Source of the DNA: Pelagophyceae sp. CCMP2097 | Lineage: Eukaryota; Sar; Pelagophyceae | NCBI GenBank assembly: GCA_026770575.1 | Contig: MU657184.1 | Span: forward strand, 149,392 to 213,391 | Direction of reading: 5' to 3' | Length of the DNA stretch: 64,000 nt | Shown here: in pieces, positions 1 through 9,425 of the stretch | Layout of the letters: each line of letters begins with the position of its first letter | How positions within the stretch are numbered: position 1 is the stretch's first letter | The notes under the pieces: model-generated | Told to the model about the DNA's origin: nothing | The model's input: the letters and a program-made list of their open reading frames with translations, nothing else | Databases searched by the model: none | Position numbers and translations under genes: made by a program

Positions 1-36
1 ACAGACAAACAGACAAACAGACAGACAGACAGACAT
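1..36. repeat. ACAG/ACAA microsatellite
   Basis: The window opens inside a simple tetranucleotide tract, alternating ACAG and ACAA units and then pure ACAG. The left end is cut by the window edge, so its full length is unknown. No coding potential. Confidence 0.9.
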
Positions 37-63
37 AATTGCCCCTGGTAATCCTTCAATCAA

Positions 64-126
64 AGGACCCGAAGGGCCCTTGCCGTAAACTGACGTTGAA
101 TAAACGGCAAGGACCCTTCGGGTCCT
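64..126. repeat. 23-bp inverted repeat (hairpin) with 17-nt loop
   Basis: Positions 64-86 and 104-126 are reverse complements over 23 bp with a single mismatch (the arms read AGGACCCGAAGGGYCCTTGC...). They enclose a 17-nt spacer. On RNA this would be a very stable stem-loop. It lies upstream of the first gene on the + strand. It could be a small fold-back element, a terminator-like hairpin for a gene to the left of the window, or a fragment of a dispersed repeat. Confidence 0.85.
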
Positions 127-359
127 CAATAATTTGGACTGCATCACAAAACTGACGGATAACTTCGCCAAAATGAATTTAGGTAACTGACGCTACAATT
201 GTAGGCGGTGTAACCGGCCTTTCGGCGCTCCCGACTCAGCGCAGCGCTGCGGTGGGGGAGCGTGCCCTTTGGGTTTGCGGCGTGGCCGTCGGGCGCCTTT
301 GGGCCGCGCATCCGTCGAAGGCTCGAGCCGCTGCGTCGCTTTGAAAGGCGACGCCTCGC

Positions 360-2404
360 ATGTCGTCGCACCGAGACGCGCGCCGCGCCGAGAGCGCGCC
401 CCGCGGCCGCGACGGCCTCGACGGCTCCGACCGGGCCGCGTCGTCCCAGAGCCCGCAGCCGCAGCCCGGCGACGGCGCGGCGGACGACGCGGTGGCTATA
501 CTTGCGCCTTCGAGGCGCGACGGCCGCCCTTCGACCGCGGCGCCGCTCGCGTTCGAGTCGTGGGGCGTCCATATCGTCGCGATGATCGTGTACTGGTGCT
601 GCAGAGCGCTGGAGGAAAGCACGGACGCCTTTAAAAAGGCGGCGTACGTCGCGAACGCGTTCTGGGAAGAGCAGGTTTGCGGCAGCGGCTTGGCCGAGCT
701 GCTGCGCCACGACACGACCCGCGGCGTCCTTTTACTCTCCAGCGTGCTGCCCAAGCTCGGGTCGCACGCGTCCGTGCTCGGCGCGCTGCGGTCGTACGTC
801 TCGGCGCACGGCCACGAGGAGCGGCCCGTCGCGTCCGAGGAGGGCGTGCTCTCGTTCCCGCTCAGCGCGCGCGACAACGCGGCGCATGTGACCCCGGAGC
901 CGCAGCTCGGCGACGGCGCGGCGGCCAGCGCGGCGGCCGCAGCGCCGCTCGCGTTCGAGACATGGGACTTTAAGGGCGTCGCGACGGTCGTTTACCGGTG
1001 CTGCAACGCGTTCGCGGGCGACACGGACGTCTTTGAAAAGGCAGCGCAAGTGGCCAACGCGTTCTGGGAGGCGCAGGTTTGCGGCCGCGCGCTGGCCGAG
1101 CTGCTGCACAACGACGCGTCTCGCGGCGACGTCTTACTCGCCGGCGTGCTCTCCAAGCTCGGGTCGCGCGCGGCCGTGCTCGGCGCGCTGCGGGCGTACA
1201 TCTTGGAGCACGGCCACGAGCAGTGGCCCGTCACGTCCGAGGCTGAAAAGGCCAAGCTCTCGTTCCCGCTCAGCGCGTCGCGCGTGGAGGACAGAATGAC
1301 CAAGTACCCTTGGTTTAAATGTTCCAAGTCGTTCGACTGCTTCAAGCCCGTCGCGTGCCCCGGCGAGTTTGGCAAGTTCGTCACGACGGTGGGCTGTCTC
1401 GCGGAAAACACCTTTTATACGTCGAGGACCGAGATATCGGCGACGATGCCCATGCCGCTCTTGGTCACCGTGAACATCAATGAGCTCCAGGAAGAAATCG
1501 GCAATCCGGACAAGGTGCGGGCGTGGTTGTGCATGGGACTCTCAGAGAGGGACGGGCCCCGGCGCCGCTCTAACTTTGTCAAAACGCGTCAATAACGTAG
1601 GTGCTCATGATCGGCACGCTCGTGATCCGATCCATGTTCGACACGGACACGCTCGTCGGCGTCGACGGCAAGCAGTCGCCGCGGCCGTCTTTGAAGGTGA
1701 ACGGGAGCGAGGTCACGGACGAGCAGCTCCGTTTGCTGTCGAGTGAGATCGAGAAGATTGAGGGCCCGGATGGCTTCATGCGCACCACGACGTACTCGCT
1801 CGAGGTGCCCACGACGCGGCGCAATGTCTTCGCCAAGGCGCCGTTCAACATCACCTCGTTCCAAGTTGCGCTCGACTTTAAGCCGCTCGTCGCGCGCCTG
1901 CCCAACGGCAAGCTCATAAAGTTCGTGCCGGACCTGCTCTGCCCGACGGAAGATTTGCGCGAACTGATCAGCTCGAAGGACGAGGAGCTTGACAATCTCG
2001 ACAAGTTCGACATCATCAACGCCAACCCTTCCGTCCAGGTCAAGCTGGCTACCACTGCAAAGGGCATGTTGCACACGCCGTCGATTAAAATCACGTTTTA
2101 CGGCGACACGGACGCCGTGCGCGCGGCGCTGAACATCATCGTGCCGATTTTGTTCATCGCTTTCGGCAACGTGCTCAACGTCTGGTTCTCTGAAGATCAC
2201 GACAACTTCGTGGCGAACGCGCTGACGCTCGGCCTGACTTTCGTCTTCTTCATCCCAACGCTGAACCAGGTCGAAAGCGTGTCCAACGAATTGGACCTGA
2301 ACCAGCTGTTGGTCGTCCTCATCTTCCTCGGCCTCGTCCTCGGCTGCATGGACTGCAAGCGCTGCAACGGCGAGGATGCGGCGCCTCTTGGAATACCGAA
2401 CTGA
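360..2404 (+). CDS. Pentameric ligand-gated channel-like membrane protein with duplicated N-terminal module
   Basis: Two exons (360-1514, 1601-2404) join in phase across an 86-nt GTGCGG...GTAG intron that has a CTAAC branch-like site. The N-terminal ~300 residues hold two tandem copies of a ~120-residue module (PLAFE(S/T)W ... VANAFWE(E/A)QVCG ... ALRxY ... HGHE). The second exon has an extracellular beta-rich stretch with APFNITSFQVALDF, reminiscent of the FPFDxQ loop. It is followed by M1 (NIIVPILFIAFGNVLNVWF, ~563-581), M2 (NALTLGLTFVFF, ~591-602) and M3 (NQLLVVLIFLGLVLG, ~619-633). This spacing and the ALTL(G/L)LT signature fit Cys-loop-type pentameric channels without the disulfide loop. 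The frame stops after M3. A plausible M4 lies at 2766, but no clean donor links it, so the 3' end is unresolved. The family call is moderate; the duplicated module is unrecognised. Confidence 0.55.
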
Positions 2405-2765
2405 GAGACTCCGATCGTGGGAGGCAATTTTCGGCGGACCGAGCGTGTGACGAGTTTGGAAAGCATCGCGCACGACCCGTAGGGCAGAGGGTCCCGCAGC
2501 TCTGAGAGCCAGCACGCGGCCCCGCACCAGACGCGCCTAACATCGGACCGTAGGTGGGACGAACCACTTTTTGCCGCTGCGCTTCGAAACGCTGCGCTCC
2601 GTCGCGCGCCGCGTCTGCGATACAAGTCGTCGGGCCTAGACGGACCTTTGGCGCTGCGGGTTGCTCACCGAGTGTTCGAGTGGCCTTGCACGAGATTTGC
2701 ACGCCGGGGGGGAGCACGACCGTTTTCGTGGCCGTGTCGCCCGTCGCACCCCGTCGCTGCGCTAG

Positions 2766-3098
2766 GTCGTGCGCGCGACGTCGTTCACGCTCCTCTGGGG
2801 CTCAGTCCTCATCCCGGTGTTGAACTTGATTTTGTACCGGCGCGTCAAATGGCGGCTCCGCGGCGCTGCGTACGGCCGTGGCCGCGGATTTTACTCGAGC
2901 GGTGGCTCGCATTTGAAAGGCTCGTGGTTCACGGGCCAGTCGGATCGCACTAATTTCAAGTATCCGTACCAAAACCTCGACCTCGCGCGCGGCAGCGTTC
3001 GACGTTTTGGAAGGCACTCGGAAAGACAGCCTGGGGCGCCAGAGGCCGTCGAAAGGCCTTTTGAAGAGGCGCCGCACCCGGCCGCCACGCAATCGTGA
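2766..3098 (+). CDS. Candidate downstream exon(s) with one transmembrane helix (possible M4)
   Basis: After an acceptor-like GCTAG at 2761-2765 an open frame encodes a hydrophobic helix (SFTLLWGSVLIPVLNLILY) followed by a basic RRVKWR stop-transfer. This is what the fourth segment of a pentameric channel would look like. The tail contains FTGQSDRTNFKYPYQNLDL, then loses coding character. Another frame at about 3110-3270 reads WSPKRKRRREDSWMNQGLNKKFES and may be a further exon. I infer that these belong to the channel-like gene to the left. The missing donor could reflect a non-canonical site or a sequencing error. Confidence 0.35.
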   Translation, partial: VVRATSFTLLWGSVLIPVLNLILYRRVKWRLRGAAYGRGRGFYSSGGSHLKGSWFTGQSDRTNFKYPYQNLDLARGSVRRFGRHSERQPGAPEAVERPFEEAPHPAATQS

Positions 3099-3394
3099 GC
3101 CGACGACGGCGCTCCTCGTAGGCGCCCTTTTGGAGCCCGAAGCGCAAACGCCGCCGCGAGGACTCGTGGATGAACCAAGGCCTCAACAAGAAGTTTGAGA
3201 GCACGGAGCCGCGTCGATGCTCGTCGGCAAGCCCGGACCGTCGCGGTGGTGACGGCGTGCTTGATGAGTCGCGAGCGTAAGCAGAGACGAGAGCAACGCT
3301 GGGAGACGGCGCTGATCGTGGCCGTCGCCCGCGATAGCGACGCGCCCCCTGGCGCACGCGCCTCTGCCGTCGTGCCGAAAGTGCCACTGTCTAG

Positions 3395-4230
3395 GCAAAC
3401 CGTGGCGGGTAGAGCCGGACGACCGCAGCTTCTACTGCGGGCCGCAGGCGGTCGACATCCCGCACACCGTCCCGTTCAACGACGCGTGGGAGCAGAAGTA
3501 CAACAAGGCATGGGAGGAGCGGAAGGGGCGCGCGACGTTCCTGGAGGCCGTGTTGGCGCAGTTCTTCGAGCCGTTTAGCATCAAGGCGAAGGTGCAGCGC
3601 GCAAGGTTCCTGGAGGACATGAACTTTAAGGCGGCTGTGAAGGCTATCACTCCGTCGATCACTCCGTTCCGCAAGGCCATGAATGCGCTCCGCAAGCCGT
3701 TCCACAAACCAAATGGCCGGGTCCACGTGGAGGCCGCCGCCGCCGACGACGACGAATTCTGCACAGAAGACGAGGTCCAGGTCTTCCAGCCTTACCTTGG
3801 TTTTAAACAAGGCATCATCGTCGCGTTCGACGCGTTCGAGAGCGTCGGCACGTGCTCCGTGCTCTTCTGCGACGGCGAGTTTAGGGCGTGCGTCATGGAA
3901 GAAACGATCTGCAAGTATGGCTTTCGTGGCGGCGACGGCCTCGTGGTCGGCGCATCCGTCGAGGCTCGCTACGAAGGCAAGTCCAAGTTTTACCCTGGCA
4001 AGATACATCTTGCCAAGGAGGACTGCATGATGGGCGTGTACGCTGTGAAATACGACGGCAAGCGCGGCGACAGCGAAGCAGCTGGCCAGTATGAGAGTGA
4101 AGTCTTGGGCAGGCTGATCAAGAAGACTGGCGGCGCGCCTGCAGCTGCGCCTGCTGCTGCGCCTACTGCTGCGCCTGCTTCCGCACCCGACGCCGCAAAC
4201 GCCGCCGCCGACACGTGCACTCCGTCATAA
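3395..4230 (+). CDS. Tudor-like domain protein (3' exon; N-terminus unresolved)
   Basis: An exon opens after the acceptor CTGTCTAG and runs to a TAA at 4228-4230, encoding roughly 278 residues in the frame of the codon at 3397. The middle is basic and helical (FNDAWEQKYNKAWEERKGR ... FRKAMNALRKPFHKP). It is followed by an acidic linker. The last third contains GASVEARYEGKSKFYPGKI ... YAVKYDGKRGDSE, which matches the chromo/Tudor-like SH3 barrel pattern (VEARYxGKxKFYPGxI ... YxVxYDDG) seen in methyl-lysine or methyl-arginine readers. A similar, weaker segment precedes it (GIIVAFDAFESVGTCSVLFCDG). The C-terminus is a low-complexity Ala-Pro tract. It may be the 3' end of the gene that starts upstream, or independent. 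The ligand is not predictable. Confidence 0.55.
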
Positions 4231-4880
4231 AGGACGCGACGCTGCCGCAGACGCTAACAAGAGCGTCACGGCCGCCATGGATGCCGCGCCATCCGCGCCT
4301 ACTCTCACGCAGTCGACGCCGAGGCGATATTTCTGCCCACGCGCCAAAGGCGCCCACAAAGGCGCTCGCGGCGCGCTCCAGCGCCGCTCACCGGTTGCTG
4401 TGTAATGAGTCTAAACAAGTGCTCTCTTGGTGCCCAGAAGCCCGCGCCTTCGTCCGCGGTCCACCGCGGTTTGCGGGCGTTCTTCAATTGTGAGGCTGTA
4501 CACACTTTTTTTAATTGGAAGGCGCGTGTCTCGCCGCTCTGGGGTGCGACGCGCGCCCTCGATGAACCACGGGGCCTTTTTCGAAAAGGCATCCGTCCTT
4601 GGTTGCACGAGCGCTCTGCCTCGCCGACACAGGGCTCCACCGCACGCACCTCCTCGGCGCCGCCGTGGTCGACATCGCAGAGCCGCAGCGCGTCGGCCGC
4701 GCGCAGTGGTACTGTCGCGCCCCGCTCGGGTAACAGCTTGGTCTTCGAGCCGATCTGCGACGTCACTTTAATAAGCGTGCCGATAAACCTCGAAACAGGC
4801 TGGTGCGTGCTTTTTTGATACAGGCCGGCGTGCCTCTATATACGGGCCGACGAGCGCACCCACACTCGCCGTCGGCGTAG
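4231..4880 (+). other. Intergenic / possible upstream exon of the repeat-protein gene
   Basis: No ORF here has clear homology. One + frame at about 4610-4730 reads LCLADTGLHRTHLLGAAVVD and onward to WYCRAPLG, then a GTAACA donor-like site. This looks more like a real exon than chance, and it could be the first exon of the 37-residue-repeat gene whose first confident exon opens after the acceptor GGCGTAG at 4880. The rest shows nothing else I can support. Confidence 0.3.
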
Positions 4881-7800
4881 GACGCGCGGCTTCGCGTTCG
4901 TCTCCGTCGTCTGCGGGAGCGCCATCCCCGTGCAGAAAGTATTGGAGATTGTCACGGGCGAAGATTTGGGCGGGAATCAGCTCGCCGTCACCTTGGCCAG
5001 GGCCAAGGAAGTCTTCGTTCCGACAAAGAAGCGGTCGGAGAAGCAGTTGTTCATGGCCAACGCGGTCATGCTCAACAAGTCGCTCGTCGAGTGCGAGGTC
5101 GCGGCGGACGTTTTGAAGCTCTTTGAACTCCGTTCGGCAGAGTACACGCACGTAAACCTGGCCACTTCGATCCACAAGCTCGGCGCCCTCGCCAAGACCG
5201 TCGGGCCGCCGCAGACGCATCTGCTGCACAAGCGCGGAGCAGCGTCGCACACGGGAAGCGGAGTGTGATGGCCCAGAGACACAAGCGTCATTCCCGCCTC
5301 ATAGGCTGGCCGAGCGCGCTACGTCCAGCATCCTGCACGACGACTCCGACGCGTGGGAGCCGCGGCACCTCTCGAGCGCGGCCTGGGGACTGGCGACGAT
5401 TGGATTGAACGCGAAGGCGCCCGCTCTATTCGACGCCATTTCCTTTTTAGCGCAGAAAAACATCGCCACGTTCAACGCTTTAGACTTGGCGAACACGGCG
5501 TGGGCGTTTACAAAGGCCGGCGTGGAAGCGCCTTTACTTTTTGAGGCTCTTGGAGAGGAGGCGGCGGCGAAGATGGAGACGTTTGAACCGCAAGCAATTT
5601 CTAACATCGTTTGGTCCGTGGCCAAATCAGGCCACGCCCACCCGCAGCTCTTCGAATCTATCTCAAAGAGCGCGCCGGCAAAGATTTCAGATTTTGCCCC
5701 GCAAGCTCTGGCGAACACTGTGTGGGCCTTTGCGACGGCGGGCGTTCCGGCGCCATTACTGTTTGAAGCCGCCTCTGCCGAAGCCTCGTCAAGAATAGAC
5801 GCGTTCAACCCGCAGAACCTCTCGAACACGGTCTGGGCCTTTGCAAAGGCGGGCGTGGAAGCGCCGGTGCTGTTTCAAGCAGTTGCAAAGGAAGCGCCTT
5901 CAAAGATCTCGCAGTTCAACGCGCAAGAGTTTTCCAACACGGTCTGGGCCTTTTCGACCATGGGCGCTTCGGCGCCTTTACTCTTCGCGGCGGTGGCTGC
6001 GGAGGCGCCGAAGCGGATGTCGACGTTTACCCCGCAGAACCTTTCGATCACGGCGTGGGCCTTTGCCAAGGCGGGTTTCCCGGCACCGGCTTTGTACGAC
6101 GCCATCTCCTGGGAGGCATCCAAGAAGCTTGGCAAGTCGAACGCGCAGGATCTGGCGTCTTTGGTGTGGGCGTTTGGAAAGTCGGGTCACCAAGCCCCGA
6201 AGCTGTTCGAAGCCGTCGCGACAGAAGTTCCAAAGAAGATTGCATCGTTCAACCCGCCCGCTTTGGTAAACGTCGCCTGGGCCTACGCGACGGCGAGCGT
6301 GGCCGCGCCCTTGTTGTTTGAAGCTTTAGCTGAAGAAAGTACGAAGAAGATGCCGGCGTTTAACTCGCAGGCCTTAGCAAACACTGCGTGAGCTTTCGCA
6401 AAGGCCGGCGTCGAAGCCCCTGCGCTGTTTGAAGCGATTGCGTTCAACGCGACGAAGCAGGTCGGGGACTTTAGTGCGCAGGACCTTTCTAATACTGCTT
6501 GGGCCTTGGCCAAAGGCAAAGTCGAGGCCCCTTTTCTGTTTGAAGAAATCGAGCGGGAAGCTTCTTTAAAGATTGCCAGTTTCAACGCGCAGGAGCTGGC
6601 GAATACGGCGTGGGCCTTTGCCCGGTGCGGCGCCGACTCGCCGTTACTGTTTGAAGCGGTGGCTTTGGAAGCTGAAAGAAAACTGTCGACGTTCACTTCG
6701 CAAAACCTCGCCAACACGGCGTGGGCCTTTAGCCGGGCCGGGTTCGAGTCGCCGGCGCTTTTTGATGCGGTGGCGAAGGAGGCGGCGAAGAAGATGAGCA
6801 CTTTTAATTCGCAGGAGACGGCCAACCTCGTTTCAAGGCCGGCGTCGATTCCCGTCGGCAAACACGATATACCACAGCTCGATTGACGTCGGGGGGCGTC
6901 GTGGCCTCTCGCGCGCTGCGATGACCCTCGCCCTCGCAAGGGGCGCCCTGCCCAAAGGTCCGGCCCCGAAACTGGGCGGTCCGTTCCAAGACGGGAAGGG
7001 CCTCGCCCTCGCAAGGCTTTAAAGTGCGGGCCCTGACCTCGCACGGGCCTCTGAGAGGCATCTCGAGCAGGGCCCGGAGGAGGCTCTTGGGACACTCCCC
7101 TGGTCCTCGCACAGCTCCTTGACCAGCCTCCTTGCACGGGCCCTCGTACGGCCCCTTGCGCGGCCCCTTGCCAGGCCTCTTTCACGGCCCCTTGCAAGGC
7201 CTCTTTCACGGGTACCTGCTCTCGCAAAGTCGCAAGTCTCTTGTGCCGGCCCCTCGTAAGGTGTCCCTTCATGGCCCCTCGAAAAGGGCCCTTGCGCGGC
7301 CCCTTGCGCTTGTGAAGGTCCCTTCGACGGGCCCTGGCGAGGCCCTTTTCGTCTTTCGGAATGGTGCAAATCCCCCGACCAGCCTGGGTCGGAGAAGGCT
7401 CCCTTGGGAACGCGGGTCCGAAGCAAGGCGCCTTCGCAAGGACCCCGACGAGGCCACAGGCCCTTGCAAGGCGCCTCGCGCGGGCCCTTCTCCTCTGCGC
7501 CTCCGTGGCCTCTTCAACGGCTCCTCGTTCGGTCCGAGGTCGGGCCTCTCGGTCCCTTGCAAGGCCTCGACGGTCTCCTGCAAGGCCCTCCGCACGGGAA
7601 GGCCCCTCGAAAAGGGCACGCGCACGGGTGCAAGAGGCTTCTCGATGGCCCGCTCCCCTTGCGTACATCCCTCGCAAGGCTCCTCGAACAGGGCCTGTAT
7701 GGAGCCCATACAGCCTGTATGGGATTCAACCTATTGGGTTCATGCAATTTGTCCCGTGCCGCGGCGCAGTCTGAAAGGGTTTATTCGAACCTTTATTCAC

Positions 7801-9350
7801 TTGAACTTCCGAGTCGAGGCGCCGTTTTGAGGGAATTTCCGTGAGGGATTTTCGTCTCGAAAGGCCGTTTTGAGGGGGCGTCTCAAGCGTCTGAGAGAGG
7901 AGCCATCTCTCGAGGGGGCCGGCGAGAGGGGCCTTCTCGAAGCCGTCTCGAGGGGCCGTCGAAATGCGCCATCTCGATGCGCCCTCGAAAGGGGTCGTCG
8001 AAAGGGGCCGTTTCGAGGGCCCCTCTCGAGGGGCTTCTTTAGGGTCCAATTGAAGCCGTTTCTTGGTGCCGTCTCGAGTGGCCGTCTCGAGAGGTCTTCT
8101 CCAAGGGCCGTATAGAGGCGCCGTCTCGAAGGGCTGTCCAGGGGACTATTTCGAGGAGCTGTTTCGAGGGGCCGTTTCGAGGGGCCGTCTCGAAGTGTCG
8201 TCTCGAAGCGCCGTCGAAAGGGACCGTCTCGAAGTGCTGTCTCGAAGCGCCGTCCCGAGGCTCCGTCTAAAGGGACCCTTTCGAGGCACCCTCTCGAGGG
8301 GCTTCTCGAGAAGCCGTTTCAAGGTGCCGTCTCGAGTGGCCGCCTCGAGAGGTCTTCTCGAAGGACAGTATAGAGGGGCAGTCTCAAAGCGCCGTCTCGA
8401 GTGACCGTCACACTTGGTCGTCTCGAAGGGCTGTCCAAGGGGCCATCTCGAGGGACCGGCGAAAGGGGCCGGCGAGAGGGGCCGTCTCGAAAGGCCGTCT
8501 CAAGGCGCCGATTCGAGGTGTCGTCTTGAGGTGCCGTCAAAAAGGGACCATCTCAAGGCGTCTTCTCAAGGGGCTGTCTCAAGGCGTCGTCTCGAAGGGC
8601 CGTCTCGAAGGGCCTTCTCGAGGGGTCGCCTCGAAGGGCCGTCGAAAGGGGCCGTTCCGAGGGACCCTCTCGAGGGGCTTCTCGAGAAGAAGGTGCCTTT
8701 TCGAGTGGCCGAGGTATTTTGGGCACAGAGGCCAGCGGCACTCTGCAACGCACCGCGCCGTTACGACGGGGGCACCGCAGAGGCGTATTGGCGGACGCGC
8801 GCTTCTGGAGGATGTCTTTTGTGGCCGTAGAATAATGCCTTGCATGACCACAAACCGCTTCAGGTCTGGGCCTACGCGACAGGAAATTGCTCATATGCTC
8901 CATTCCTTTGCGAACGCGGGTTTTTCAGCGCCAGAGTTGTTCCAATCTATAGAAACAGAAGCGCCGAATTCGAAGAAGATTCATACGTTCAACGCGCAAG
9001 CTCTATCGAATTCGGCGTGGGCGTACGCGAAGGCGGGTGTTGTGGCGCCTTTATTGTTTGAAGCCGTCGCTGCCGAAGCGACGAAGAAGATAAAGACGTT
9101 CACGCCGCAGAACCTCACAAACACGGCGTGGGCCTTTAGCACGGCGAAAATGCCCGCCCATTTATTATACGAATCTAGAGCTTCCGAAGCTTTGCTAAAG
9201 ATGGGCGCTTTCAACGCGCAGGAGCTCGCCAACACGGCGTGGGCCTTTGCCTCGGGCGGGGTTGACCACCCTTTAGTTTTCAAAGCAGTCGCCGAACAGT
9301 CGGTGAAGAAGATTTCGACTTTTAATGCGCAGAACTTGTCCAGCCGCTGT
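4881..9350 (+). CDS. 37-residue NTAWAF-repeat protein (HPR/OPR-like), reading frame interrupted
   Basis: Exons 4881-5243 and 5305-6829 join in phase (61-nt intron). A third exon starts at 8864 after a 2034-nt intron; NL|VWAYATG restores the repeat motif exactly. The N-terminal region has VNLATSIHKLGALAK, a motif-like helix pair. It is followed by at least 13 repeats of 37 residues (NTxWAFAKAGVxAPxLFEAxxxEAxxKxxxFxPQxLS). Four more follow 8890. Such helical repeats occur in organellar RNA-binding proteins of algae and apicomplexans, often ending in a RAP domain. No RAP domain is visible here. Two defects: TGA at 6389-6391 replaces the invariant Trp codon TGG in repeat 10, and the frame shifts between VWAYATG (8864) and QEIAHML (~8880), as if most of one unit were lost. 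Either a recent pseudogene, a recoded gene, or assembly errors. The 3' end is unresolved. Confidence 0.65.
6830..8863 (+). repeat. 2.0-kb intron filled with two minisatellite families
   Basis: Bounded by CTC|GTTTCA and CGCTTCAG|GTC, this intron is about 20 times longer than its neighbours. From about 6900 to 7720 it holds degenerate units built on GGCCCTTGCAAGG / CCCTCGCAAGG. From about 7850 to 8700 it switches to units built on GGGGCCGTCTCGA and TCTCGAGGGGCC, in both orientations. Around 7690-7840 lies a non-repetitive island containing TATGGAGCCCATACAGCCTG. Long ORFs across it are by-products of the repeat period and are not genes. Confidence 0.8.
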
Positions 9351-9425
9351 ACGCACGTGGGAGTCGCCGCCCGCCGAGGGGTAAAACCCTGTGGCATTTT
9401 ACCCAAATTTTCTAATTAGAAGCTT

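Noticed and set aside
6389..6391. Selenocysteine at the TGA codon
   Set aside because: The position is an invariant Trp in a structural repeat, not a redox Cys/Sec site, and no SECIS-like structure was recognised.
7019..7844. Several ORFs over 130 codons in the minisatellite intron
   Set aside because: Gly/Pro/Arg-rich translations of tandem DNA units on both strands; the segment lies between two exons that splice in phase.
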